From assembly GCA_033439765.1 (NCBI GenBank), contig JAULSN010000003.1:6076001-6140000 (forward strand): DNA of 64,000 nucleotides, given 5' to 3'. The translations under genes were made by a program, and so were the position numbers. The number at the start of each line of letters is the position of its first letter. The stretch's first letter is position 1. Shown in pieces: positions 10,433 through 22,118 of this stretch. Under the pieces are notes generated by a model. That model was given only the letters and a program-made list of their open reading frames with translations. It searched no databases and was not told the origin of the DNA. The DNA comes from Lasiosphaeria ovina. Lineage: Eukaryota > Ascomycota > Sordariomycetes > Sordariales > Lasiosphaeriaceae.

Positions 10433-13240
10433 CGTCAGCGGAGGAGGCGGCAGAGGGGGTGGTGGTGGGCGACGGATGCATGCAGACGCCGAACCAGGGG
10501 TCTAGGGAGCCCGTATATATACACAAATACACAGATATCACCAGACTGAGGCCTTTGTCGCCGGAGCCCGGGGGGTGGCAAGAGAGGGAGGGAGGCAGCG
10601 TGGCGAACACCAGGCGAAGGAATCGCCGAGGTAGGAATCTACAGCTACATATACAGCGGTGCATCTTAAGCCCTCTATTTATTTTCTTGGCGAACGCCAT
10701 CATCTAATCTGCCACGGGGCCTGCAAAGCGACGCTGCGGCTACCATGCCCGTCGTCAATGGGCCAGCACTTGGCTTCCCAGGAAAACACGTCTCGCGGGT
10801 GGATGACAGGGGGCCCGAAAGACTAAGTTTGAGTGAGCGGAGGGTCTGCCGCAAAAGGCGTTGGATGTGACCTCCGGACTCGTATACAAGTGCTCCCGAA
10901 TCAGCAAGGCGCCGCGCGGGCTGCTGCGGCCGGATAAAGTGTAGCATTGATTGGGGGGTCCAGAGACGTGGAGAAGACATAAAAATACCCGGCTCGGGGG
11001 GCGGATGACACCCTCTGCCTTAATAGCTGGCATTGGATGAATGGGGATTTATGGGCCCCCCTTTATATAGCCACGGAGGCGGAACGGCGTCGAGCATGCG
11101 TGCAAGGGCATCTCTGTTTACCTTCCTAATCATATTCCACGTCCGAACAAGCCCCACCAACCTGATCACTTGCCTCTGTTCACGGTTTCTATTTATGGCA
11201 AGCGCAACGTCAGCCTTAAAGCACGGTTCGTAATTAGTGAGTTAAATCACATAAAATGACACCGCCGCGTGGTTGGCCAAGGAGCAAAAAAAGCGACAAT
11301 AATAACAGATTGAGACGAATAGCTAACAAAGAGAAATATAATAGCGACAGAGGCAAGCCAACCACCTGGGTTGACACGAAACAGAAGGACAAAGAAGGTC
11401 AAAACTAGTTCGACCGCTTTCCCATCACTCCGGTTTAGGAACCGGGATTCTGGGATCATCATTAATTCAGATCCAAGGATGCTTCCAGAGGCTTTACTCG
11501 AACGCGGTGTCAAGTTGCAGACTTTCAAGCTCGTATAATTGCACTGACCCTTTCAGACCTGACTGCTTCAATAGCGATGGGGTTTACACAACTACTGATA
11601 GTAAGGTATATACTCTTCCGTATTGTAGTTTATAACATGAAGATTGCCGGGAATACGATCGAGCTCACTCAATACGGCACTAGTAGGGGTTAAATCGTTC
11701 CAATTCTCTTTTATCCCTTCATTTTGGTGATTACTGCGACATTCCCCGACTAGCCCCCTTTTATGCCTCTTCAATGATACTCGTTATACTATTTCTGATT
11801 AAGTGGGTCGAATCGCTGCATCCTAATGAACCTAGGTTGAAAAGATTGTAAACTAACCAGTGCGCCCAAGGTAATCCTCACCGAAAATAGGCTTGGCTTC
11901 GAATTCCAGCTCAAACACTTATAAGGTAGGGACTTTACTTTTAGCTACTCGCGTGTCGCGGCCGTCCAACTTTAAAAATCCTTTAATACATTTACAGGTC
12001 GTCTTATTGACGACTGATCGGACTTTAACTTGAAAAATTCCGCCGTGACGAGTCACACCGAAATTTAGCTTCTACGCCAGCTTAGCAATGACTCCTTCTG
12101 ACTCGATGGCCCGAAATGGTCGAGTATAAGGAGCAGAAGGTAGGTACTTAATTGACTACCTACGAGGTTATATCAGCGAGTTCGGGCCACGATCTTTCTC
12201 TAGGAGAGTGGCACGAGAGTGGGCTTTCCTGAGAGTTGGCCTTGGAAAATAAGCACAGGCCCACGGTTAGTTTGCTTACGGGAATTACGTCGAAAGCCAG
12301 CCCTATAGCTAAAGTCTTTGCACGTCTTTCCAGCTGATTATTGCACGTTAATTCATGAAAGGTGAGAGAGCACTAAAAGGTCAAGCTTCACATTCGTCGC
12401 ATTAATATAAAATGCGTAGTTCCCGCACTTGAAGGATGGTGGATTACTAGAAGCCTCCATCATCGCACACGTGGTAGGGCCACGGCCGAGTCTTGAAGCT
12501 TTAGCCTCAGGTCTGAACCGGCCAACCGCTACAACTCCACCAATCAGAGGTATCTTTCTTCAAACTTTTGAGTACCTTACCAAGCCACGCTAGCCAGCAG
12601 AGGTACAAGTGCACGTGTACCCGTACCTGTGCATGACGAGTACACGTCTGGGGTAGAGACTACCAGCTCAGGAAGCAACCCTGGAGCCCACCAGCTCGCC
12701 ATCGTCATCAACACTTGCTTGAGACAATCCTGTCATTTATTGCGCTGGCGCCGCTCTGGGGACCAGACAAGTGCGCCCGGGTTCTGGCTTGTTCTCCCCG
12801 TCGTGCAGCACTTTGTACCGGCGCTACCGTAGTTGGTTCCAAGTCACTTTCGCGCGCAGCGGCCGTCCAAGTTTAAAGGTAGTCGGTTCCAAGGTAGGTT
12901 TTCAAGCCCACCGAATAGTTCTACTCGAAACCTAAGGTAACGTAAATCCACAGGGACTCCATCAATGACCTAGAGGGTCCGAGTCGATATTATGCTGTCC
13001 GATCCCCTCTCACCCACCTCTTTTTTTTCCATTCCTCCTCCTAGTCAGCCTCCTACCATCGCCAGCAAGTATATAAATATCCTGTTCTCGATCACGAATC
13101 CCATCATACCAGTACCACGGCTTACCGAACCAAGTTAGTGACAGACACCCTTGATCGACTTGCACGCATCTACATGCCACAGGGGGCATCCGCACACATC
13201 CGTACCTGAATAGCTATCTGGTGGTTTAACGACCAACAAA
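10433..13240. other. Long intergenic region, partly AT-rich
   Basis: The first few hundred bases are the sedolisin promoter. From about 11.2 to 12.9 kb the DNA is AT-rich with many TpA steps and no open frame of note. A roughly 20-bp motif GCGGCCGTCCAA(C/G)TTTAAA occurs near 11958 and again near 12858 in direct orientation. An imperfect palindrome of GTAC/ACGTG words lies at about 12602-12650. TATATAAATAT at about 13070-13080 may serve the ORF at 13241. Confidence 0.45.
13070..13080 (+). promoter_or_regulatory. TATA-like element
   Basis: TATATAAATAT lies about 160 nt upstream of the ATG at 13241 and is preceded by a pyrimidine-rich tract, a usual arrangement for a fungal promoter. Sequence-only assignment. 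Confidence 0.3.
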
Positions 13241-14008
13241 ATGGACGGACTCTATTGGGATACTTTTGGTTTTGAGCAGCAAGGATGCGAGCAAGACATC
13301 TCCAAACTCGCTCAAAACCTCATCCGTCAGTGTCTTTGTCGCCAATACAATGACTCCAAGTCGCATTCCTTTTGCCTCCGCTGTAAACTCCTTCAGATTC
13401 TCTCCAATTATCAGTGTCAAGGATATCTGCCCGGGGTAACAGAACCGAAATCCGCACCCGGAATTTTCCTCCCTCTTGAGCAGTGCACCCCGCCTGAATG
13501 CACGGCGCCTTTACAAGAACGCGGGACAAGCGAGATGGTTTCGCCGACGCGGGGACAAATAGTGGAGAGTCAGGACACGGGTAGCCAGCCCGCTGCGTGG
13601 GACGAAGACAGTTACACGTGCACAACGACAGCGTCGACAACGACGATAACCGACTTGGACAACGACAACATAGCAGATGATCTAAGCTATGACGACGACG
13701 ATGTAGAGATTGACACATTGATCCGCCACTGCTCAACCTTTGATTCGCCCGCATTGCAGCTCGTGTGGGGAAATTGGACGCCGTCCGAGTTCCAGCAATC
13801 TTGTTCGCTTGTCGGGCGGCCAAAAACATCAGTTCTGCAGGGAGCAACAACAGCAGCTTGGATTGTATTTGGTAAAAACCCGGCTGGAAAAGGGACAACT
13901 CAGGGTGTAGGGCTCTGGGCCTCCCACGCCAACCCCCATCTCTGGCTCAAACTTTGGTGGCGTATTAAACAATGGCTTGGGCGCCTAACCGACTATCTGC
14001 GCATATGA
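13241..14008 (+). CDS. Hypothetical protein, orphan
   Basis: A 255-aa open frame without a family I recognise. Residues 1-60 are Cys/Gln-rich (CLCRQYN, FCLRCKLLQILSNYQCQGY). The middle (about 125-160) is Thr-rich then strongly acidic (DLDNDNIADDLSYDDDD). The C-terminus ends in an aromatic, basic segment (LWLKLWWRIKQWLGRLTDYL) that could form an amphipathic helix. There is no signal peptide or clear domain. A TATA-like element upstream favours a real gene. Against it, the region is otherwise gene-poor and a 192-aa frame overlaps on the other strand. It may be a lineage-specific gene or a chance frame. Confidence 0.4.
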   Translation: MDGLYWDTFGFEQQGCEQDISKLAQNLIRQCLCRQYNDSKSHSFCLRCKLLQILSNYQCQGYLPGVTEPKSAPGIFLPLEQCTPPECTAPLQERGTSEMVSPTRGQIVESQDTGSQPAAWDEDSYTCTTTASTTTITDLDNDNIADDLSYDDDDVEIDTLIRHCSTFDSPALQLVWGNWTPSEFQQSCSLVGRPKTSVLQGATTAAWIVFGKNPAGKGTTQGVGLWASHANPHLWLKLWWRIKQWLGRLTDYLRI

Positions 14009-14906
14009 TGGAGCTCCCATGGAGGCATGGAAAGTCTCGCTGAGATTCTCTGGTTGGCGAATCAAGAGGAGACCTAGACTATCTCGCACCTTCCCAAGAC
14101 TTGTACATACCATAGGGAAATCTCAAATCCGCTGCGAGACGCGCCACGCCACTTGCAATAAACAAGGCAAACACACCTATCACAGCCACAATGCACGGGA
14201 AACTCTGCGGTCAGATGGCTGCTCCTAGATTCCGTTGTCCTATAAGACGTCCATAAACCATGTAGTACTCGGCTGGTAGTGTCAAAATAGCTGATCTCTA
14301 GGATCACAAGGTTATCGAGAATCAGGGTAAAGAACGGGGAATGCGTCCCGAAAACGCCCCTTCCCCACTAAGGGAGAAAGCTGGCTTTCCTTTCTCTCTT
14401 ACAGAAGTACGCATTATGGCGACATCTTGAAGCAGGTACGGCAAGGAAGCGTAAGGTAAGGTAAGTCTACAGCAAGGAAGCATACAGTACACGCAGCAAC
14501 AGGGAACCTGGCGCACGGGCACGGAGGGGCACGGAGTGCACACTGAACAATCAGGGCAATCACGGGGCAAGGGCGGGCCAGGCGGGGCTTGGCAAGTTGG
14601 CGGGAAGGACGCGTAAGATATAGCAGGCAGGGCATGCCGGGTAGGGCGGGAGCGTTAGTCGGGGGAGGTCATATGAAGAGCTTCATACTACATCTACTAA
14701 GCCCATAAATTCGCGTTTAGAATAAGCCTGGAGATGCCGTAATGAGTTTGGAACTTAGGGACGATTTGGCTATATTAAACGGGCCGAGATTGAAGCTCGC
14801 TACTTAAGCAATTTGAATGTATATAGAGTCGTGGCTCGTCTAGTTGACTACCTTAGGTAGTTCAGGCGCAAACCTACTAAGTAAGTGTAAGAGAAGGTAG
14901 ATACGC
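14009..14906. other. Intergenic region, no gene seen
   Basis: Includes a purine-rich stretch at about 14430-14600 with repeated GGAAGCGTAAGG/AAGGTAAGG and GGGCA-type words. Frames on the opposite strand are Cys/Pro-rich translations of these repeats and were not accepted. The right end is the 3' flank of the M1 peptidase. Confidence 0.45.
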
Positions 14907-17855
14907 CTAATTAAGGTGGCCATAACAAAGGTAAGAAGAAAGTAATGAACGGTGGGCTTCCAACCAACAACTCAACTTCTCGCTATCCCTCTCGCGCCAC
15001 TTTATACGGTCCGCAGCCTTTTCTCTCTCCTGGAGCAGTACTGAGCTATATTGAGCCCGCTGCGCATCATCTACATTTCGGAAATGCACCTCCATCTCTT
15101 CCAAGTTTTGGCAAGTGGAGATTCCCCGGTAAAGAAGCCGGACCATACTTCTCGTCATATTTAGAGGCATATTTTCCTGGATCCATTTCCAATTTTTCCG
15201 CGCCCATCGTGACATCTCGACGATACCGACTCTTCTCCTCGATAGCTCCTGGAGCGGGAACAGAACCTTTGCCCAGCATGCTAGTGGTTAGTGTCACACT
15301 CTTGCTAGTCAAGGCAGAGTTATTCTTCCCACGTACCTCTTGGATCTTGACGTTTCCCGGCTCAGTGAGCCACGTCAACGCTTCGGCCGCGGCTTCTCGG
15401 TGAAGAATGTAGCCCAAATTCTCAAGGGCCTCAAGGCGCTCCGTTGGATTGTTGGCAAAGCTCGAAACACGGCCAAGTGCGGATCGTATGTCGGCGGTAC
15501 ATAGCAGAATACGGGGAATGTGGCGTATGTAGGCCTGGTTGGTCGCATCTCCGTTCTGACAGAGGAACCTCTCTGCCCCGGTTGCCCACATCGCTTTTGA
15601 AATAACACGCCCCATCATTGAATCAATTTCGTCGTCCCCGGATTTTCTGCGACAGTGAGTACTCAACAAGTCACAGAGCCGGCGCAACACGACATGCCAC
15701 GAGAATTCCTCGAGGCGCCGGATGAGCTCCTCCTCCTCACAGGTCCGGAAGGAGACCACCATCTCGCCGATATGTTCTACCATGTGCTTCCAAATCACCC
15801 AGTCCATTTCGGCCTTCGAAGCGGCGGTACTCAGGGCCTGGATTGCGTCCAGGAAGATCGTAGTCGACATATATCCCGCACGGCATAGCGCCGCGGTATC
15901 CGCGAGAAGTCCGATCTTGGTGATTCTTTCCATGTCTTGCTCGCCAGCAAGGAGACGTTGGACGTGTTGCGCTGGGTAGACAACTCGGCAGAAGCTGTCG
16001 TATCTCGGGTTTATCAGCCAGAATGCCGAAACCGACGAGAGTGGTATAGATGCCGCTAGCCCCCCTGGGCCAGGAACTTCGACTCTCGTCTCGCCAGATT
16101 CTGTCACGACGGTAATTTGTAGCGGATACCGGAAGCCGTCGCCGCTGCTGCCAAACGAACCCCGACTGGGGACAAACGGCTCTTGACTGAGCCGTAGCAC
16201 ACTGCCGCCGCCATCTCGTTCCTCCTCTACCAGGACTCTGACAATGGGGAATCCCGGAACCGTAGTCCACACCTTCATACGCCCAACCAGGTCGGGAAAC
16301 TCGGGCGACGCGAGAGCCATCCAAAACGCCTCGGTTCCTGCGTTGGCCCACATGTGCTCCCGTATGTACCGCCTAATACCTTCTAGCAGCCGTCGGCGCC
16401 CAATCATACCCTCGGCCATGCGGATCAAGCATGCCCCTTTCCGGTACGAGATTGCGTCGAACAAGGCCGAGGCGCCGGATCCCACATCAGAAGGACGGAC
16501 GGCACGTGCGGCAGTGGCGAGGCCGTCTAGCGCTAGGGCCTGCTGCATCGAGTCACCAACAAAGTCAGCCCACGAGTCCGAATCCGAGTCGGGACCACCA
16601 TTGGGCACGGAAAGGCGCTCCGTGGCATACGCGGCCGCCCACACGGCCAGTCCCTCCTTGAGCCAGAGCTCGTTCCAACTTGGCGGGGTGACGAGGTTTC
16701 CCAGCCACTGGTGCGCGACTTCGTGCAGCACGCAGTCGGCGACGACGCGCCCGTCGCGAGCAAATAGCTTTTGCGGTTGGAAGAGGATGAGGCCCCAGTT
16801 CTCCATTGCGCCGCTCGCAAAGTCTGGGATGGCTACTAGATCTAGCTTTGGGAGGGGATACGGGGTGCCGAATGAAGAAGCGAAGAGACGGAGGCCTCGG
16901 ACGGCGAGATCGAGCGCGAGGTCTCCAGCTCTGGATTCTGGGGACAGGAAACCCGCCGGGGCATATAATGTCACCACCGGAACCCCCTCCTCGGAGCTGT
17001 TACCGGGGATGGAATCTAGATCGCCAATGACCAGGGCGAGTAGCTGCCGGACAAGAGGTTAGCAAACCCATGTTTTATGACCTCAATGGGACCCCAAGAA
17101 TAAGACTTTACTTGCATATGTCGACATCAACACCGTCTCGGCAAAAGTGTACAACACTCGGCGTGCAGCCACATCTTCTTGCACACTGAGTAGCGGCATG
17201 TTAGACAAGCAGCGACGCCGAGGCCCACCAGGAGTCGTTTGCACATGGATAGTGAATCTCGCCTTGTGGGCGGGATCGTCGAAGCAAGGAAATAACTGAC
17301 GCTCCAGTCATAATGTTAGCTTGAGTACTACCTTGCCCCCGGGGGTGTAGGCTATAAAGAAGAGATGATGAGGGTAGCTTCTAACGTGGGATGCGTAAAT
17401 TGGTTCCATGTGCGTCGCCAAATAGATATGCTCGATGCCTCGCGCATCGACATGGCGGCTCCGAAAGATACCGTTTGGGTGTCCAGAGATGGATCTACGG
17501 AACTCAATGGTGAGTGACAGCTGCATTCCTTTGGCAACGACAGGGTTGAACTCGACTCGCAGCTCGGTTTCCGTGGTGGCTATGGGCAGAGCCAGCTCTG
17601 AGGAGGCCGAAGTAGCTCGGGCACTGATAACGTCTAGCCCGGTCGCGTCGAGTCGTAGTTCATAAAATACTCGCAAAGCAGTCATACTGAAAGGAAGCAA
17701 TGTTAGTCATCGAGTATCTGGTACCAGCTGGTGGAAACTTGCGGGTGAAGGAAATTACCACCCTACCTAATCGTTACAGTTCCGGATAAGGCCGTCATGT
17801 CATCCTCAATATCGAGGAGTAGTCGATAACGAAGTGAGTGCACCGGGAGTTCCAT
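14907..17855 (-). CDS. M1 family zinc aminopeptidase (puromycin-sensitive/APE2-like), five exons
   Basis: Removes N-terminal residues from peptides; likely cytosolic, since no signal peptide is seen. About 872 aa. Exons: 17855-17767, 17686-17386, 17295-17116, 17043-15337, 15248-14907, all phases closing. The N-terminal domain shows the conserved LFPCFDDPAHKARF (reached by a donor at 17385, GTTAGA) and FAETVLMSTY. GAMENWG is at about 268-274. The zinc site HEVAH (297-301), 18 residues, then Glu 320 (LWLKEGLA) is complete. The C-terminal ERAP1-like helical domain ends with WRERDSEKLSCWLEAH. The intron between MSTY and LLALVIGDL uses a GC donor. The N-terminal 150 residues are more divergent than in housekeeping Ape2, so a paralogue is likely. 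It is followed by the broken NB-ARC gene on the same strand. Confidence 0.92.
17044..17115 (-). other. GC-AG intron in the M1 peptidase gene
   Basis: A 72-nt intron with donor GCAAGT, branch TGCTAAC and acceptor CAG. Only the GC donor joins the codons for MSTY directly to LLALVIGDL, the expected M1 sequence. The GT four bases further on (GTAAAG) would shift the frame. Confidence 0.8.
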
Positions 17856-18319
17856 AGTAATAGTATACAGCTTAGGTAGAGACAGGCTGAGCTGAGCAAA
17901 GGGTCAAGCCCGTGGACTGACAGTGAGAGAAGCAGGCGGTACAAGCGTTGGTCCTGTTGGAATCACTAAGTACAGGTACTGGAATCAACAGGGCGTACTG
18001 CACGCCGTAGGCTGGCGGTTCAAGTGATGGATTCTGTGTGTGTGTGTGTGTCTATGTCCTGAGGAAGCGGCGGTAGGCCGGTAGAAATAGCCAGGCGCGG
18101 GTCAGGACACCCTACCGCCCTGCGCCTCCACCGCCGCCACCTCCGTGGCTGAGCCTAGGCATCGCTCTCAGGATAGCGCGTCATTCCAACAGGTCCATTT
18201 ATATTCATACATCCTTCAGCCATTCTGTGTGTGCCAGGTACCAAGTGAGGGGTAAAGCAGATCATTCGCCAATCATGTCTCGAAAGGAAAAGGGTGTACT
18301 GTATCACCACGGCAGAAGC
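17856..18319. other. Intergenic region with a GT microsatellite
   Basis: M1 peptidase promoter on the right-to-left strand and 3' flank of the NB-ARC gene. A (TG)n run of about eight units lies near 18034-18050. No gene is seen. Confidence 0.5.
18034..18050. repeat. (TG)n microsatellite
   Basis: Uninterrupted TG/GT dinucleotide run of about 16 nt in the intergenic region upstream of the M1 peptidase gene. Confidence 0.8.
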
Positions 18320-21300
18320 TCAGCGGTACAGCAGTCCTATGAAGCAATCCCATTCCTCCTCCTCACCTAGCTCGGCCGGCGGCGAAGAAAACATGCCGGT
18401 TTTTTCCATTAGCATCTTTGACTCTCTGGCCTTTTGATCGAGCTCTCGGGCTTCATTCTCGTCCCTGCCCAGCTTGTTCAAGACCTGCGCCATGCGCCAC
18501 TGGATCCTCGCCAAGTCCCTGTTATCGTCCTCGCACGTTTGGTTGACCTTGCACGTGTGCAGCGCTGACCGTAAATGCACGAGCGCGCCGTTGTAGTCGC
18601 CCTGGCGCAGCCGGATGCAGCCCTGCTGGTAGCTTGTTGAGATGATGGTCCGGTAGGTCTCCTTGCCGGCCGAGATGGCCTGGGCTGCGAATTCAAAGTG
18701 ATTGTAGGCGGCAGTCAGGTCTCCCTGCTTATAGGCAATCTTTCCTCGGGTGTAGGCCGTTCTGCCAATTATTAACATCTCGTCAAGTTGGTCGTCGCCC
18801 CCTAATGGCCAGTACGTCACCGAGGGCGGGACAGGGTGCTTACTCTCCGTGATAGTGCTTCCTCGACCCATACATGGCCGACTGATGCCGGTCCGCCTCA
18901 TCCAAGTCTTCAATGGCACTGGCAAACTCCCCTCTGTAGTAGTTGGCGCGGGCGCGGTTGCGGAGGAAGCGGTCAACGTTGTAATTCTTTCTCTGCGTCT
19001 CCACGTCCTTCCCTTCGATGCATGCAAACACGTTGGTAAAGTACTCGAATGCTTCGGGAAGTCGATACATTGCGGTCAACGTAAAGGCCAGAGAGCTGTA
19101 CGCGTTGGCCATTTGGTTGCTGTCTGCCGGGAACTTGCCCTTGCGGATCTCCAAGATCCGTCTATATCGTTCCAAAGCGGCCCCGCAATGACCACTTCGG
19201 ACGCTGATGCTGGCCAGGACCTGCTCAATCTCGGCCTGCTCGATCGAGTTTTTGTCAGAGTTCTGCTCGAGTGCGAGCCGTAAGGAATTCTCTGCGGTTT
19301 GCCAGTTGCCTGTCTCCATCAAATACCTAGAACAGTCACGGTCAGTTTGATTCCAGTTACTTTTAGGGGGGGAGTCTAACCAAGCAGTATCAGTCACGAG
19401 TACGGTCAGAGCTGCCTCTTTTGACGAGAAGCCTGCCTTGCTGAGGTCAGCCTGCCGTCGCTGGAGAAGGAGAACGTGGGGTGCTAGCGGCTGACAGATG
19501 CCCCAGCGGTCGAAGAGATGGCCTCGCCCACGGGCAGGGAAGCTGTGCCGGAGGAGACGAAAAGCAATGTCGAACGCCTCCACTTTGGCTTTCTGGATGT
19601 TGGCATCCAGGTAGCCCAGCTGGATGAGTCGATGAACCGAGATCATGGTGCCCGTCTCATTGATTCGGATTAATGACAGGTCCATCAGCTCTAGGGTGGC
19701 ATCGTCCATTCCGCAACAGGGTCAGTCTGTGGCCGGCGATATGAAGTCGATGAACTTACTTGTTAGCGTCGCGCAAGAACTTCCACGCCTGCGGAAGGTC
19801 TGGGATGTTTTCGCTCTGAACGGCCGACAGAGGGATATTCTCTGGACCGAAGAAGCAGAGTAGCAGCAGAAGTTGTCCGCTCTCCTTTGCGAGGCCCTTG
19901 AACGCCTCCTCCCACACCTTGTCCATGGACTTGTCATAGTATGGGTCGCCAATGTCGCGGCGTCCTTTTTGCAGACTAGCCATCCCCTCCTCGTCAAAGG
20001 ACGGGATAAAAGACCGCACCGTCCTCTTACGAACACGGATCTTGTTTCCCATTAGTATGATGGCCAAAGGGAGCCCTCCCAGCCGCTCCGAAAACTCGGC
20101 GCAGGCGGCTGTCTCATCCTCGCTCAGATTGCTGCGCCGGAGAAGGCACGCCATCAGCTGTGCCCCCTCGCCCCGCTCCAGCGTAGGAACCTCGAGCGCT
20201 TCCCGCGCCCGAGAGCTGGCCACGATCTCGCTGCGGCACGTGATTAAAACACTTCCTTTGCTGCCCGAGGGCGGCCAAGCATCCTTCAGGGCGTCCTTGT
20301 CATCCACATTGTCAAAAATTATGAGCCATTCCTGGTCTGTCCTCCGCATCCAAGTCAAGAAGACCGTCTGGTTTTGCTTTGGCGTGTTGCTCGCTGAATA
20401 GCCGTCTAGCTGCAGCTCCTGCGCGGCTGCGCTGAGGGCATCGGTCATTTGCTCCGGCGTCTGACTCGGGACCCACAGAACAACCTCAAGTCCCTCCAGA
20501 ACGCGCTGGTTGGCATACTCAAGCGCAATCTGTGACTTGCCAATCCCCCCTGTGCCCCAGATGGCCACCGACCGGACGAGTCGTTTCCCGGTCTTGTCGG
20601 CCAAGACGTCGGTGATCCGCGTCAGGATCTCCTAGCGCCCGTAAAAATAGGGGTTAGACTCAAACGGCAGCATGTTACACCTGGAGGTCATAGGGTGCCC
20701 CGACTCCAAGCTGGTGAGCCGTTCGCTCAGGTTGTTCATCTGGGCGTCCCGGGTTCGGTTGTACCGGGTCATGCGCTGGACCTCGGCGACGCGTTTCAGG
20801 TGCTCGACCTTTGTCTGGAGCTTCTGGAGGGTCTTGGTAAGCTTGTCTCTCACCTTGGGCCACCCCAGGAGCTCCATTGCCGTGTGCATGTCGTCGGCTT
20901 TCCGGAAGAACCTGATGACATCGACCGAGTCCAGCATAATGTCGACCAGGAGATTGAAAAAAGTGGCAGCCAGCTCCTCGTCGAGATCCATCCCGTCCGA
21001 GTTCATCGAGTTCATCTCAATCTCGAAAGCGGCCAAGCTTTGGCCGAGATCGTCAAGCAAGTGAGCAATTGTGTGGAGCGTCTGCTCCGATTGGCTGGCC
21101 AGCTGTAGAGGAATCTTCAGTTTTTTTCTGCCCAGAAACATTTGTTTCCCCTTACCTGTATCAACAGGCTAGTAACACCCCAGACGAGAGCTGCGCTGAC
21201 GTTGTGGTGTCCAAGCAGGACCAGGGCCGTAAAAATGCGAAGCTTTTCCAAATGTGGCAAGACATTTTGGAGAAGTCTCGAAACACCGCTTCGCGTTGAC

Positions 21301-21452
21301 TGTCGCTCGAGTTCTTTGATAGCCGATGCTAGCTTGTCCGGTGATTCGATAGCGCTGACAATCTCATAATCCTCCTCACCGAGTGTCCTTTTGCACCGCG
21401 CCACAGCCTCACTCCACGCCTGGTCATAATCTGAGCCACCAAGGTTCACCAT
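18320..21452 (-). pseudogene. NB-ARC/TPR NLR-like receptor gene with an in-frame TAG
   Basis: Fungal STAND/NLR-type signalling ATPase, presumably in innate recognition or heterokaryon incompatibility. Exons: 21452-21156, 21102-19760, 19710-19381, 19326-18844, 18761-18320, a frame of 965 codons. The N-terminus has a helical domain ending in VSAALVWGVTSLL, typical of the DUF7708-like domains of fungal NLRs, then a coiled coil (KLTKTLQKLQTKVEHLKRVAE). The NB-ARC has P-loop GTGGIGKS, Walker B LIIFDNVDD, GSVLITCRS and GLPLAI; a winged-helix-like part with SVHRLIQ follows. TPR-like repeats fill the C-terminal third (GNWQTAENSLRLAL, RGEFASAIEDLDEA, GDLTAAYNHFEFAA, GDYNGALVHLRSAL). Two defects: TAG at 20634-20632 between FYGR and EIL, just before the NB-ARC; and the intron 19759-19711 has a good donor but ends in GG where frame continuity needs AG. 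Everything else is intact, so inactivation is recent or the stop is bypassed. Confidence 0.85.
20632..20634 (-). other. In-frame TAG in the NB-ARC gene
   Basis: The codon sits inside a contiguous conserved frame (SNPYFYGR, stop, EILTRI), exactly where related proteins have a polar residue. No donor/acceptor pair could splice it out. One C-to-T change (CAG to TAG) would explain it. Confidence 0.85.
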
Positions 21453-22118
21453 AGCTGGTGGGACACCGGCCGTTCTCGTGTTAGGCCGCACCGAGCGGGG
21501 CGAGAAGGGGGGTGAGGAGCTCGATTGCCGTTGACTAAGCCGAGAACAACTGGGGCCAAGGCTCTGCTCAAAGATGGATATCTGCCGAAGGTATCGTGCC
21601 TGTGTGTATCAGGGTGAGAGAGGCGTGTGGAAGGCTTGCCGTGATATCAAGGGTGCACAATGGAATGAAATGGTGGGAAAGCGATCCTGAATGCGGGCCG
21701 GGGCAGGGAACCAAGAAAATTTGGTGACGGTTTTGGCGCACTGAACCTATCCGATACTCAATTAAATCCCCCCAAGTTGCGGTTGGGCTCGGAAGGTGCA
21801 CAGTCGTGCCACCTAATTACTCAGTACACCCGACGTCCCTTCCGCCCCGCGTAATACGTAATACGTATGCTGTGCGTCGGTGCGACGACGATAAGACCAG
21901 GATATTTGCATCACCCCCTCCATCAATTTCAAATCTGTGCGAATGACCAAGGTAGGGTTGGGAGCGTCCGCAATGTGTCTGTCAGTTACTCGAAGCAAGC
22001 ACTTAAGCCTGCCTGCCCAGCTTGACAAGTCTGCCCCACTTAACGGTCATCACGCAAACAAAGACAAACTGTTTCCCAAATCGACTCGAGTACCTTTCTG
22101 ACCAGACCGGCAATCGCA
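21453..22118. other. Shared upstream region of the NB-ARC and CmcJ-like genes
   Basis: A divergent intergenic region between two broken genes. A repeated ACGTAATACGTA word lies near 21850. No ORF is accepted. Confidence 0.45.
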
